DNA from: Calliopsis andreniformis
Lineage: Eukaryota; Arthropoda; Insecta; Hymenoptera; Andrenidae
Assembly (NCBI RefSeq): GCF_051401765.1
Contig: NW_027480422.1
Coordinates: 14,340,001-14,404,000, forward strand
Direction of reading: 5' to 3'
Length of the DNA: 64,000 nucleotides
The position numbers and the translations under genes were made by a program. The notes beneath the pieces are model-generated. The model made no database searches, had not been told where the DNA came from, and was given only the letters and a program-made list of their open reading frames with translations. Position 1 is the stretch's first letter. The number at the start of each line of letters is the position of its first letter. Shown one piece after another: positions 39,936-52,125 of the stretch.

Positions 39936-41593
39936 GAAGTCAACGCCAGAGGCATAAAATACAAAATAAATATAACAGTTTTTCCATCGTATAACAAGAA
40001 AAATTGCCACCAGTGTGAAAGTGATGGTCATTTCTGGATTCCGGGGAACCTAGGCTTCACTCTAGGGCGTTGCTGCTCCAGATAGAATAGTTAGGGCCCA
40101 GGAAGTCAACGCCTGAAGCATAAAATACAATATAAATACAACAGTTTTTCCCTTGTATAACAGGAATAATTGCAACCAGTGTGAAGGGTATGGTCATTTG
40201 TACGTTCCGGGCAACCTAGGCTTCACTCTAGGGCGTTGCTCCACCCCATCGAATTGCTACGGCCTTAGAAGTCAACGCCTGAAGCATAAAAGACAATAAA
40301 AATACAACAGCTTTTTCATCGTATAACAGGAATAATTGCAACAAGCCTGAAGGTAAAGGTCATTTCTACGTTCCGGCAATCTAGGCTTCTCTCTAGGGCG
40401 TTGCTCCACCAGTTCCAATAGCTAGGGCCTAACAAGTCAACGCCAGAAGCATAAAATACAATAGAAATACAACAGCTTTTCCATCGTATAAAACGAATAA
40501 TTGCAATCAGTATGAAAGTTATGGTCATTTATTCGTTCCGGGCAACCTAGGCATCACCCTAGGGCGTTGCTCCAACAGATCCAATAGTTAGGGCCTAAGA
40601 AGTCTACGCCAGAAGCATTAAATACAATATAAATACAACATCTTTTCCACGGTATAACAGGAATAATTGCAAACAGTGTGAAAGATATGGTCATTTCTAC
40701 GTTCCTGGCAACCTAGGCATCACTCTAGAGAGTTGCTCCACCACATCGAGTAGCTACGGCCTTAGAAGTCAACGCCAGAAGCATAAAATACAATAGAAAT
40801 ACAACAGTTTTTCCCTTGTATAGCAGGAATAATTGCAACCAGTGTGAAAGGTATGGTCATTTCTACGTTCCGGGCAACCTAGGCTTCACTCTAGGGCGTT
40901 GCTCCACCACATCGGATAGCTGCGGCCTTAGAAGTCAACGCCAGAAGCATAAAATACAATATAAATACAACAGTTTTTCAATTGTAAAACAGGAATAATT
41001 GCAAACAGTGTGAAGGATATGGTCATTTCTACCTTGCGGGCATCCTAGGCTTCACTCTAGGGCATTGCTCCACCACATCGAATATTTACGGCCTTAGAAG
41101 TCAACGCCATAACTACAAAAAAAAATATAAATACAACAGTTTTTCCATTGTAGAAATGAATAATTGCAAACAGTGTGGAGGTAATGGTCATTTCTACTTT
41201 CCGAGCAACCTAGGCTTCACTCTAGGGCGTTTCTCCACCATATCGAATAACTACGGCCTTAGATGTCAACGCCTGAAGCATAAAATATAATATAAGTACA
41301 ACAGTTTTTCCATCGTATTACAGGAATAATTGCAACCAGTGTGAAAGACATGGTCGTTTCTACGTTCCGGGCAACCTAGGCTGCACTCTAGGGCGTTGCT
41401 CCACCACATCGAATAGCTACGGCCTAAGGAGTCAACGCCAGAGGCATAAAATACAAAATAAATACAACAGTTTTTCCATCGTATAACAAGAATAATTGCA
41501 ACCAGTGTGAAAGTGATGGTCATTTCTACATTCCGGGCAACCTAGGCTTCACTCTAGGGCGTTGCTCCACCAGATCGAATAGTTAGGGCGTAA

Positions 41594-41759
41594 GAAGTCA
41601 ACGCCAGAAGCATAAAATACAATATAAATACAACAGTTTTTCCCTTGTATAACAGGAATAATTGCAAACAGTGTGGAAGTAATGGACATTTCTACGTTCC
41701 GGGCAACCTAGGCTTCACTCTAGGGCGTTGCTCCACCACATCGAATAGCTACGGCCTTA
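41594..41759 (+). repeat. Example monomer close to the consensus (166 bp)
   Basis: This copy is given as a reference for monomer numbering, with position 1 being the G of GAAGTCAACG. Landmarks: GAAGTCAACGCCAGAAGC at 1-18; an A/T-rich run with T5 at 44-48; a variable stretch at about 50-62 (here CCTTGTATAACAGG, elsewhere ending AAACG, AAATG, AATATG or AGCATG); the CAGTGTG block at about 76-82; TTCTACGTTCCGGGCAACC at 97-115; CCTAGG at 114-119; CTAGGGCGTTG at 127-137; and a junction ending in either GCCTTA or GCCTAA at 161-166. The main classes differ at 50-62, at 155-160 (AGTTAGGG, AGCTAGGG or AGCTACGG) and in the last bases. Confidence 0.9.
41701..41733. other. Conserved imperfect hairpin (dyad) in the monomer, positions 108-140
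   Basis: In this monomer GGGCAA pairs with TTGCTC (one G-T wobble) and CCTAG pairs with CTAGG, giving an 11-bp stem with a 3-nt GCG bulge on the 3' side and an 8-nt loop GCTTCACT. Both arms lie in the best conserved part of the monomer and recur in most copies. Satellite dyads have been proposed as cruciform-forming or protein-binding sites in centromeric DNA, but no function can be read from the sequence here. Confidence 0.6.
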
Positions 41760-42189
41760 GAAGTCAACGCCTGAAGCATAAAATATAATATAAATACAAC
41801 AGTTTTTCCATCGTATAACAGGAATAATTGCAACCAGAGTGGAGGTGATGGTCATTTCTACGTCCCGGGAAACCTAGGCTTCACTCTAGGGCGTTTCTCC
41901 ACCAGATCGAATAGCTAGGGACTTAGAAGTCAACGCTAGAAGCTTAAAATAAAATAAAAATACAACAGTTTTTCCATCGTATAGAACGAATAATTGCAAC
42001 CAGTATGAAAGCTATGGTCATTTCTACGTTCCGGGCAACCTAGGCTTCACTCTAGGGCGTTGCTCAACCACATCGAATAGCTACGGCCCTAGAAGACAAC
42101 GCCATAACTATAAAATACAATATAAATACAACAGCCTTTCCATCGTATAAAACGAATAATTGCCACCAGTGTGATAGTTATGGTTATTT

Positions 42190-43310
42190 CTACGTTCCGG
42201 GCATCCTAGGCTTCACTCTAGGGCATTGCTCCACCACATCGAAAGCTGCGGCCATAGAAGTCAACGCCAGAGGCATAAAATACAAAATAAATATAACAGT
42301 TTTTCCATCGTATAACAAGAAAAATTGCCACCAGTGTGAAAGTGATGGTCATTTCTGGATTCCGGGGAGCCTAGGCTTCACTCTAGGGCGTTGCTCCTCC
42401 AGATAGAATAGTTAGGGCCCAGGAAGTCAACGCCTGAAGCATAAAATACAATATAAATACAACAGTTATTCCCTTGTGTAACAGGAATAATTGCAAACAG
42501 TGTGAAGGGTATGGTCATTTGTCCGTTCCGGGCAACCTAGGCTTCACTCTAGGGCGTTGCTCCACCACATCGAATAGCTGCGGCCTTAGAAGTCAACGCC
42601 AGAAGCATAAAATACAATAGAAATGCAACAGTTTTTCCATCGTATAACAGGAATAATTGCAACCAGTGTGAAAGATATGGTCATTTCTACGCTACGGGCA
42701 ATCCAGGCTTCACTCTAGAGGGTTGCTCCAACACATCGAGTAGCTACGGCCTTAGAAGTCAACGCCAGAAGCACAAAATAAAATAAAAATACAACAGTTA
42801 TTCCATCGTATAACAGGAATAATTACAACCAGTGTGAAAGTAATGGGCATTTCTACGTTCCGTGCAACCTAGGCTTCACTCTAGGGCGTTGCTCCACCAG
42901 ATCGAATAGCTAGGGCCTTAGAAGTCAATGCCAGAAACATAAATTGCAATATAAATACAACAGTTTTTCTTCTGTATAATATGAATAATTGCAAACAGTG
43001 TGTACGTAATGGTCATTTCTACGTTCCGGGCAACCTAGGCTTCACTCTAGGGCGTTGCTCCACCACATCGAATAGCTACGGCCTTAGAAGTCAACGCCTG
43101 AAGCATAAAATATAATATAAATACAACAGTTTTTCCATCGTATAACAGGAATAATTGCAACCAGAGTGAATGTGATGGTCATTTCTACGTTCCGCGCAAC
43201 CTAGGCTTCACTCTAGGGCGTTGATCCACCTGATCGAATAGCTAGGGACTTAGAAGTCAACACCAGAAGCATAAAATAAAATAAAAATACAACAGTTTTT
43301 CCATCGTATA
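42190..43310 (+). repeat. Seven-monomer segment copied inside the 22-monomer HOR (45009-46129)
   Basis: The offset is 2819 (17 monomers less 3), set by TGTACGTAATGG at 43001 and 45820. Shared markers include GCATTGCTCC followed by ATCGAAAGCTGCGG, GCACAAAATAAAATAAAAATAC, and CATAAATTGCAATATAAATAC. It lies directly upstream of the HOR and shows that the 22-monomer unit was assembled from neighbouring strings. Confidence 0.85.
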
Positions 43311-43390
43311 AAACGAATAGTTGCAACCAGTATGAATGTTATGGTCATTTCTACGTTCCGGGCAACCTAGGCTTCACACTAGGGCGTTGC

Positions 43391-46300
43391 TCCAGCAGAT
43401 CCAATAGTTAGGGCCTTAGAAGTCAATGCCAGAAGCATAAAATACAATATAAATACAACAGTTTTTCCATGTATAAAATGAATAATTGCAAACAGTGAGG
43501 AAGTAATGGTCATTTCTACGTTCCGGGCAACCAAGGCTTCACTCTAGGGCGTTGCTCCACCCCATCGAATAGGTACGGCCTTAGAAGTCGACGCCTGAAG
43601 CATAAAAGACAATAAAAATACAACAGTTTTTTCATCGTATAACAGGAATAATTGCAACAAGCCTGAAGGTAATGGTCATTTCTACGTTCCGGGCAATCTA
43701 GGATTCTCTCTAGGGCGTTGCTCCACCAGTTCGAATAGCTAGGGCCTAACAAGTCAACGCCAGAAGCATAAAATACAATAGAAATACAACAGCTTTTCCA
43801 TTGTATAAAACGAATAATTGCAATCAGTATGAAAGTTATGGTCATTTATTCGTTCCGGGCAACCTAGGCATCACCCTAGGGCGTTGCTCCAACAGATCCA
43901 ATAGTTAGGGCCTAAGAAGTCTACGCCAGAAGTATAAAATACAACACAAATACAACAGCTTTCCCATCGTATAACAGGAATAATTGCAACCAGTGTGAAA
44001 TGTATGGTCATTTCTACGTTCCGGGCATCCTAGGCTTCACTCTAGGGCATTGCTCCACCACATCGAAAGCTGCGGCCTTAGAAGTCAACGCCGGAGGCAT
44101 AAAATACAAAATAAATATAACAGTTTTTCCATCGTATAACAAGAAAAATTGCCACCAGTGTGAAAGTGATGGTCATTTCTGGTTTCCGGGGAACCTAGGC
44201 TTCACTCTAGGGCGTTGCTCCTCCAGATAGAATAGTTAGGGCCCAGGAAGTCAACGCCTGAAGCATAAAATACAATATAAGTACAACAGTTTTTCCCTTG
44301 TATAACAGGAATAATTGCAACCAGTGTGAAGGGTATGGTCATTTGTCCGTTCCGGGCAACCTAGGCTTCACTCTAGGGCGTTGCTACACCACATCGAATA
44401 GCTGCGGCCTTAGAAGTCAACGCCAGAAGCATAAAATACAATAGCAATGCAACAGTTTTTCCATCGTATAACAGGAATAATTGCAACCAGTGTGAAAGAT
44501 ATGGTCATTTCTACGCTACGGGCAATCTAGGCTTCACTCTAGGGCGTTGCTCCACCCCATCGAATAGGTACGGCCTTAGAAGTCGACGCCTGAAGCATAA
44601 AAGACAATAAAAATACAACAGTTTTTTCATCGTATAACAGGAATAATTGCAACAAGCCTGAAGGTAATGGTCATTTCTACGTTCCGGGCAATCTAGGCTT
44701 CTCTCTAGGGCGTTGCTCCACCAGTTCGAATAGCTAGGGCCTAACAAGTCAAGGCCAGAAGCATAAAATACAATAGATATACAACAGCTTTTCCATTGTA
44801 TAAAACGAATAATTGCAATCAGTATGAAAGTTATGGTCATTTATTCGTTCCGGGCAACCTAGGCATCACCCTAGGGCGTTGCTCCAACAGATCCAATAGT
44901 TAGGGCCTAAGAAGTCTACGCCAGAAGTATAAAATACAACACAAATACAACAGCTTTCCCATCGTATAACAGGAATAATTGCAACCAGTGTGAAAGTTAT
45001 GGTCATTTCTACGTTCCGGGCATCCTAGGCTTCACTCTAGGGCATTGCTCCACCACATCGAAAGCTGCGGCCTTAGAAGTCAACGCCAGAGGCATAAAAT
45101 ACAAAATAAATATAACAGTTTTTCCATCGTATAACAAGAAAAATTGCCACCAGTGTGAAAGTGATGGTCATTTCTGGATTCCGGGGAACCTAGGCTTCAC
45201 TCTAGGGCGTTGCTCCTCCAGATAGAATAGTTAGGGCCCAGGAAGTCAACGCCTGAAGCATAAAATACAATATAAGTACAACAGTTTTTCCCTTGTATAA
45301 CAGGAATAATTGCAACCAGTGTGAAGGGTATGGTCATTTGTCCGTTCCGGGCAACCTAGGCTTCACTCTAGGGCGTTGCTACACCACATCGAATAGCTGC
45401 GGCCTTAGAAGTCAACGCCAGAAGCATAAAATACAATAGAAATGCAACAGTTTTTCCATCGTATAACAGGAATAATTGCAACCAGTGTGAAAGATATGGT
45501 CATTTCTACGCTACGGGCAATCTAGGCTTCACTCTAGAGGGTTGCTCCAACACATCGAGTAGCTACGGCCTTAGAAGTCAACGCCAGAAGCACAAAATAA
45601 AATAAAAATACAACAGTTATTCCATCGTATAACAGGAATAATTACAACCAGTGTGAAAGTAATGGGCATTTCTACGTTCCGTGCAACCTAGGCTTCACTC
45701 TAGGGCGTTGCTCCACCAGATCGAATAGCTAGGGCCTTAGAAGTCAATGCCAGAAACATAAATTGCAATATAAATACAACAGTTTTTCCTCTGTATAATA
45801 TGAATAATTGCAAACAGTGTGTACGTAATGGTCATTTCTACGTTCCGGGCAACCTAGGCTTCACTCTAGGGCGTTGCTCCACCACATCGAATAGCTACGG
45901 CCTTAGAAGTCAACGCCTGAAGCATAAAATATAATATAAATACAACAGTTTTTCCATCGTATAACAGGAATAATTGCAACCAGAGTGAATGTGATGGTCA
46001 TTTCTACGTTCCGCGCAACCTAGGCTTCACTCTAGGGCGTTGATCCACCTGATCGAATAGCTAGGGACTTAGAAGTCAACACCAGAAGCATAAAATAAAA
46101 TAAAAATACAACAGTTTTTTCATCGTATAACAGGAATAATTGCAACAAGCCTGAAGGTAATGGTCATTTCTACGTTCCGGGCAATCTAGGCTTCTCTCTA
46201 GGGCGTTGCTCCAGCATTTCGAATAGCTAGGGCCTAACAAGTCAACGCCAGAAGCATAAAATACAATAGAAATACGACAGCTTTTCCATTGTATAAAACG

Positions 46301-47039
46301 AATAATTGCAATCAGTATGAAAGTTATGGTCATTTATTCGTTCCGGGCAACCTAGGCATCACCCTAGGCCGTTGCTCCAACAGATCCAATAGTTAGGGCC
46401 TAAGAAGTCTACGCCAGAAGTATAAAATACAACACAAATACAACAGCTTTCCCATCGTATAACAGGAATAATTGCAACCAGTGTGTAAGATATGGACATT
46501 ACTACGTTCCGGGCAACCTAGGCTTCACTCTAGAGAGTTGCTCCACCACATCGAGTAGCTACGGCCTTAGATGTCAACGCCAGAAGCATAAAATACAATA
46601 TAAATACAACAGTTTTTTCCTTGTATAGCAGGAATAATTGCAACCAGTGTGAAAGGTATGGTCATTTCTACGTTCCGGGCAACCTAGGCTTCACTCTAGG
46701 GCGTTGCTCCACCACATCGAATACATTGGGGCTTAGACGTCAACGCCAGAAGCATAAAGTACATTAAAAATCCAACAGTTTGTCCATCGTATAACAGGAA
46801 TAGTTGCCACCAGTGTGAAAGTGATGGTCATTTCTGGATTCCGAGCAACCTAGGCTTCACTCTAGGGCGTCGCTCCTCCAGATAGAACAGTCAGGGCCCA
46901 GGAAGTCAACGCCTGAAGCATAAAATGCAATATAAATACAACAGTTTTTCCCTTGTATAACAGGAGTAATTGCAACCAGTGTGAGGGGTATGGTCATTTC
47001 TACGTTCCGGGCAACCTAGGCTTCACTCTAGGGCGTTGC
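43391..47039 (+). repeat. 22-monomer HOR, unit 1 (3649 bp)
   Basis: The rare junction TCCAGCAGATCC at 43391 recurs at 47040, an offset of 3649, which is 22 x 166 less three bases. The three missing bases are visible: one in CCATGTATAAAATG (for CCATCGTATAA) and one in each of two ATCGAAAGCTGCGG monomers. Two tandem six-monomer subunits occupy 43551-44545 and 44546-45540. The remaining roughly ten monomers include a third partial subunit at about 46110-46430 and the CATTGGGGCTTAGACG monomer. Confidence 0.94.
43551..45540 (+). repeat. Nested six-monomer tandem pair in HOR unit 1 (995 bp x 2)
   Basis: GTTGCTCCACCCCATCGAAT starts at 43551 and 44546, an offset of 995 (6 x 166 less the inherited one-base deletion in ATCGAAAGC). 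Each subunit runs through the AAAGACAATAAA, CAACAAGCC, GTATAAAATACAACAC, ATCGAAAGC and CTGGATTCC (or GGTTTCC) monomers. It is repeated in HOR unit 2 at about 47200-49188. Confidence 0.9.
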
Positions 47040-50000
47040 TCCAGCAGATCCAATAGTTAGGGCCTTAGAAGTCAATGCCAGAAGCATAAAATACAATATA
47101 AATACAACAGTTTTTCCATGTATAAAATGAATAATTGCAAACAGTGAGGAAGTAATGGTCATTTCTACGTTCCGGGCAACCTAGGCTTCACTCTAGGGCG
47201 TTGCTCCACCCCATCGAATAGGTACGGCCTTAGAAGTCGACGCCTGAAGCATAAAAGACAATAAAAATACAACAGTTTTTTCATCGTATAACAGGAATAA
47301 TTGCAACAAGCCTGAAGGTAATGGTCATTTCTACGTTCCGGGCAATCTAGGCTTCTCTCTAGGGCGTTGCTCCACCAGTTCGAATAGCTAGGGCCTAACA
47401 AGTCAACGCCAGAAGCATAAAATACAATAGAAATACAACAGCTTTTCCATTGTATAAAACGAATAATTGCAATCAGTATGAAAGTTATGGTCATTTATTC
47501 GTTCCGGGCAACCTAGGCATCACCCTAGGGCGTTGCTCCAACAGATCCAATAGTTAGGGCCTTAGATGTCAACGCCAGAAGCATAAAATACAATATAAAT
47601 ACAACAGTTTTTTCCTTGTATAGCAGGAATAATTGCAACCAGTGTGAAATGTATGGTCATTTCTACGTTCCGGGCATCCTAGGCTTCACTCTAGGGCATT
47701 GCTCCACCACATCGAAAGCTGCGGCCTTAGAAGTCAACGCCAGAGGCATAAAATACAAAATAAATATAACAGTTTTTCCATCGTATAACAAGAAAAATTG
47801 CCACCAGTGTGAAAGTGATGGTCATTTCTGGATTCCGGGGAACCTAGGCTTCACTCTAGGGCGTTGCTCCTCCAGATAGAATAGTTAGGGCCCAGGAAGT
47901 CAACGCCTGAAGCATAAAATACAATATAAGTACAACAGTTTTTCCCTTGTATAACAGGAATAATTGCAACCAGTGTGAAGGGTATGGTCATTTGTCCGTT
48001 CCGGGCAACCTAGGCTTCACTCTAGGGCGTTGCTACACCACATCGAGTAGCTGCGGCCTTAGAAGTCAACGCCAGAAGCATAAAATACAATAGCAATGCA
48101 ACAGTTTTTCCATCGTATAACAGGAATAATTGCAACCAGTGTGAAAGATATGGTCATTTCTACGCTACGGGCAATCTAGGCTACACTCTAGGGCGTTGCT
48201 CCACCCCATCGAATAGGTACGGCCTTAGAAGTCGACGCCTGAAGCATAAAAGACAATAAAAATACAACAGTTTTTTCATCGTATAACAGGAATAATTGCA
48301 ACAAGCCTGAAGGTAATGGTCATTTCTACGTTCCGGGCAATCTAGGCTTCTCTCTAGGGCGTTGCTCCACCAGTTCGAATAGCTAGGGCCTAACAAGTCA
48401 AGGCCAGAAGCATAAAATACAATAGAAATACAACAGCTTTTCCATTGTATAAAACGAATAATTGCAATCAGTATGAAAGTTATGGTCATTTATCGTTCCG
48501 GGCAACCTAGGCATCACCCTAGGGCGTTGCTCCAACAAATCCAATAGTTAGGGCCTAAGAAATCTACGCCAGAAGTATAAAATACAACACAAATACAACA
48601 GCTTTCCCATCGTATAACAGGAATAATTGCAACCAGTGTGAAAGTTATGGTCATTTCTACGTTCCGGGCATCCTAGGCTTCACTCTAGGGCATTGCTCCA
48701 CCACATCGAAAGCTGCGGCCTTAGAAGTCAACGCCAGAGGCATAAAATACAAAATAAATATAACAGTTTTTCCATCGTATAACAAGAAAAATTGCCACCA
48801 GTGTGAAAGTGATGGTCATTTCTGGATTCCGGGGAACCTAGGCTTCACTCTAGGGCGTTGCTCCTCCAGATAGAATAGTTAGGGCCCAGGAAGTCAACGC
48901 CTGAAGCATAAAATACAATATAAGTACAACAGTTTTTCCCTTGTATAACAGGAATAATTGCAACCAGTGTGAAGGGTATGGTCATTTGTCCGTTCCGGGC
49001 AACCTAGGCTTCACTCTAGGGCGTTGCTACACCACATCGAATAGCTGCGGCCTTAGAAGTCAACGCCAGAAGCATAAAATACAATAGAAATGCAACAGTT
49101 TTTCCATCGCATAACAGGAATAATTGCAACCAGTGTGAAAGATATGGTCATTTCTACGCTACGGGCAATCTAGGCTTCACTCTAGAGGGTTGCTCCAACA
49201 CATCGAGTAGCTACGGCCTTAGAAGTCAACGCCAGAAGCACAAAATAAAATAAAAATACAACAGTTATTCCATCGTATAACAGGAATAATTACAACCAGT
49301 GTGAAAGTAATGGGCATTTCTACGTTCCGTGCAACCTAGGCTTCACTCTAGGGCGTTGCTCCACCAGATCGAATAGCTAGGGCCTTAGAAGTCAATGCCA
49401 GAAACATAAATTGCAATATAAATACAACAGTTTTTCCTCTGTATAATATGAATAATTGCAAACAGTGTGTACGTAATGGTCATTTCTACGTTCCGGGCAA
49501 CCTAGGCTTCACTCTAGGGCGTTGCTCCACCACATCGAATAGCTACGGCCTTAGAAGTCAACGCCTGAAGCATAAAATATAATATAAATACAACAGTTTT
49601 TCCATCGTATAACAGGAATAATTGCAACCAGAGTGAATGTGATGGTCATTTCTACGTTCCGCGCAACCTAGGCTTCACTCTAGGGCGTTGATCCACCTGA
49701 TCGAATAGCTAGGGACTTAGAAGTCAACACCAGAAGCATAAAATAAAATAAAAATACAACAGTTTTTTCATCGTATAACAGGAATAATTGCAACAAGCCT
49801 GAAGGTAATGGTCATTTCTACGTTCCGGGCAATCTAGGCTTCTCTCTAGGGCGTTGCTCCAGCATTTCGAATAGCTAGGGCCTAACAAGTCAACGCCAGA
49901 AGCATAAAATACAATAGAAATACAACAGCTTTTCCATTGTATAAAACGAATAATTGCAATCAGTATGAAAGTTATGGTCATTTATTCGTTCCGGGCAACC

Positions 50001-50687
50001 TAGGCATCACCCTAGGCCGTTGCTCCAACAGATCCAATAGTTAGGGCCTAAGAAGTCTACGCCAGAAGTATAAAATACAACACAAATACAACAGCTTTCC
50101 CATCGTATAACAGGAATAATTGCAACCAGTGTGTAAGATATGGACATTACTACGTTCCGGGCAACCTAGGCTTCACTCTAGAGAGTTGCTCCACCACATC
50201 GAGTAGCTACGGCCTTAGATGTCAACGCCAGAAGCATAAAATACAATATAAATACAACAGTTTTTTCCTTGTATAGCAGGAATAATTGCAACCAGTGTGA
50301 AAGGTATGGTCATTTCTACGTTCCGGGCAACCTAGGCTTCACTCTAGGGCGTTGCTCCACCACATCGAATACATTGGGGCTTAGACGTCAACGCCAGAAG
50401 CATAAAGTACATTAAAAATCCAACAGTTTGTCCATCGTATAACAGGAATAGTTGCCACCAGTGTGAAAGTGATGGTCATTTCTGGATTCCGAGCAACCTA
50501 GGCTTCACTCTAGGGCGTCGCTCCTCCAGATAGAACAGTCAGGGCCCAGGAAGTCAACGCCTGAAGCATAAAATGCAATATAAATACAACAGTTTTTCCC
50601 TTGTATAACAGGAGTAATTGCAACCAGTGTGAGGGGTATTGTCATTTCTACGTTCCGGGCAACCTAGGCTTCACTCTAGGGCGTTGC
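47040..50687 (+). repeat. 22-monomer HOR, unit 2 (about 3648 bp)
   Basis: The unit is nearly identical to unit 1. By eye I count about a dozen scattered substitutions, one base lost (TTTATCG for TTTATTCG near 48491) and one concentrated patch at about 47552-47629. The end is set where unit 1 would read TCCAGCAG and this copy reads TCCACCACATCG. The next roughly 200 bp continue with monomers of the same lineage. Confidence 0.94.
47200..49188 (+). repeat. Nested six-monomer tandem pair in HOR unit 2
   Basis: This is the same pair as at 43551-45540, shifted by 3649. The first subunit differs from its partner at about 47552-47629, where a stretch of another monomer class has replaced the expected GTCTACGCCAGAAGTATAAA monomer. 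Confidence 0.9.
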
Positions 50688-51210
50688 TCCACCACATCGA
50701 ATAGCTGCGGCCTTAGAAGTCAACGCCAGAAGCATAAAATACAATAGAAATGCAACAGTTTTTCCATCGTATAACAGGAATAATTGCAACCAGTGTGAAA
50801 GATATGGTCATTTCTACGCTACGGGCAATCTAGGCTTCACTCTAGAGGGTTGCTCCAACACATCGAGTAGCTACGGCCTTAGAAGTCAACGCCAGACGCA
50901 TAAAATAAAATATAAATACAATAGTTTTTCCATCGTATAAAACGAATAATTGCAACCAGTATGAAAGTTATGGTCATTTCTTCGTTCCGGGCAGCCTAGG
51001 CTTCACCCTAGGTCGTTGCTCCACCAGATCCAATAGTTAGGACCTTCGAAGTCAGCGCCCGAAGCTTAAAATACAATAAAAATACAAAAGTTTTTCCATC
51101 GTATAACAGGAATAATTGCCACCAGTGTGAAAGTGATGGTCATTTCTGCATTCCGGGCAACCTAGACTTCACTCTAGGGCGTTGCTCCTCCACATCGAAA
51201 AGCTACGGCC
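50688..51210 (+). repeat. Monomeric satellite flanking the 22-monomer HOR
   Basis: The first 200 bp continue the HOR lineage (ACGCTACGGGCAATC and CTAGAGGGTTGCTCC) and recur at about 54001-54200 with an offset of 3319. The rest is ordinary monomers with GTTCCGGGCAGCCTAGG and CTCCTCCACATCG variants. Confidence 0.75.
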
Positions 51211-52125
51211 TTAGAAGTCAACGCCTGAAGCATAAAATATAATATAAATACAACAGTTTTTCCATCGTATACCAGGAATAATTGCAACCAGAGTGAAGGT
51301 GATGGTCATTTCTACGTCCCGTGCTACCTAGGCTTCACTCTAGGGCGTTGCTCCACCAGATCGAATAGCTAGGAACTTAGAAGTCAACGCTAGGAGCGTA
51401 AAATAAAATAAAAATACAACAGTTTTTCCATCGTATAAAACGAATAATTGCAACCAGTATGCATGTTATGGTCATTTCTACGTTCCGGGCAACATAGGCT
51501 TCACTCTTGGGCGTTAGTCCACCAGATCCAATAGCTAGGGCCTAAGCAGTCAACGCCAGGAGCACCAAATACAAAATAAATACAACAGTTTTTCCATCGC
51601 ATAAAACGAATAATTGCAACCAGTATGAAAGCTATGGTCATTTCTACGTTCCGGGCAACCTAGGCTTCACTCTAGGGCGTTGCTCAACCACATCGAATAG
51701 CTACGGCCCTAGAAGACAACGCCATAACTATAACATACAATATAAATACAACAGTCTTTCCGTCGTATAAAACGAATAATTGCAACCAGTCTGATAGTTA
51801 TGGTCATTTCTACGTTCCGGGCAATCTAGGCTTCTCTCCACGGCGTTGCTCCACCAGATCGGATAGTTAGGGCCTAAGAAGTCAACGCCAGAACCATAAA
51901 ATACAATAGAAATGCAACAGTTTTTCCATCGTATAACAGGAATAATTGCAACCAGTGTGAAAGATATGGTCATTTCTAAGATACGGGCAACCTAGGCTTC
52001 ATTCTAGGGCGTCGTTCCACCAGATCGAATAGTTAGAGCCTAAGAAGTCTACGCCAGAAGCATAAAATAGAATAAAAATACAACAGCTTTTCCATCGTAT
52101 AACAGGAATAATTGCAACCAGTGTG
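51211..52125 (+). repeat. 5.5-monomer segment copied at 55857-56771
   Basis: The offset is 4646 (28 monomers less 2). Shared markers are GTCCCGTGCTACC, CTAGGAACTTAG, GCTAGGAGCGTAAAATAAAA, GCCATAACTATAACATAC and the TACGGGCAACC monomer. Within 52126-52845 short pieces of the same string are repeated again, for example GTCCCGTGCTACC at about 52478 and a tandem monomer pair at about 52560-52845. Confidence 0.85.

Larger units (their letters stand above)
39936..42189 (+). repeat. Monomeric satellite related to the 22-monomer HOR
   Basis: The region holds monomers that later appear in the 22-monomer unit: GTATAACAAGAAAAATTGCC with CTGGATTCCGGGG at about 39985-40050, and GAAGCATAAAAGACAATAAA with CAACAAGCCTGAAGG at about 40270-40360. 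Here they are in a different order and without exact periodicity, so this looks like a source or older version of the downstream HOR. Confidence 0.75.

Noticed and set aside
41689..41705. Possible CENP-B box around the conserved CGGG at monomer positions 107-110
   Set aside because: Compared with the essential NTTCGNNNNANNCGGGN pattern, the consensus keeps CGGG and two T residues but lacks the CG of TTCG and the central A (six of nine). A minus-strand placement is no better. This is close to chance.
41736..41750. GATCGAATA near the end of most monomers as an RNA polymerase III B box (tRNA or SINE origin)
   Set aside because: The last base of GWTCRANNC is A in place of C in the usual monomer, no A box lies at a suitable distance upstream, and no tRNA fold could be drawn.
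43516..43845. A 109-residue minus-strand frame repeated at 44511 and 47165, and again at 52971
   Set aside because: Its recurrence follows the 995-bp and 3649-bp HOR periods exactly, and a single-base deletion in one copy changes its length to 102. This is inheritance of the repeat, with no sign of selection on a protein.
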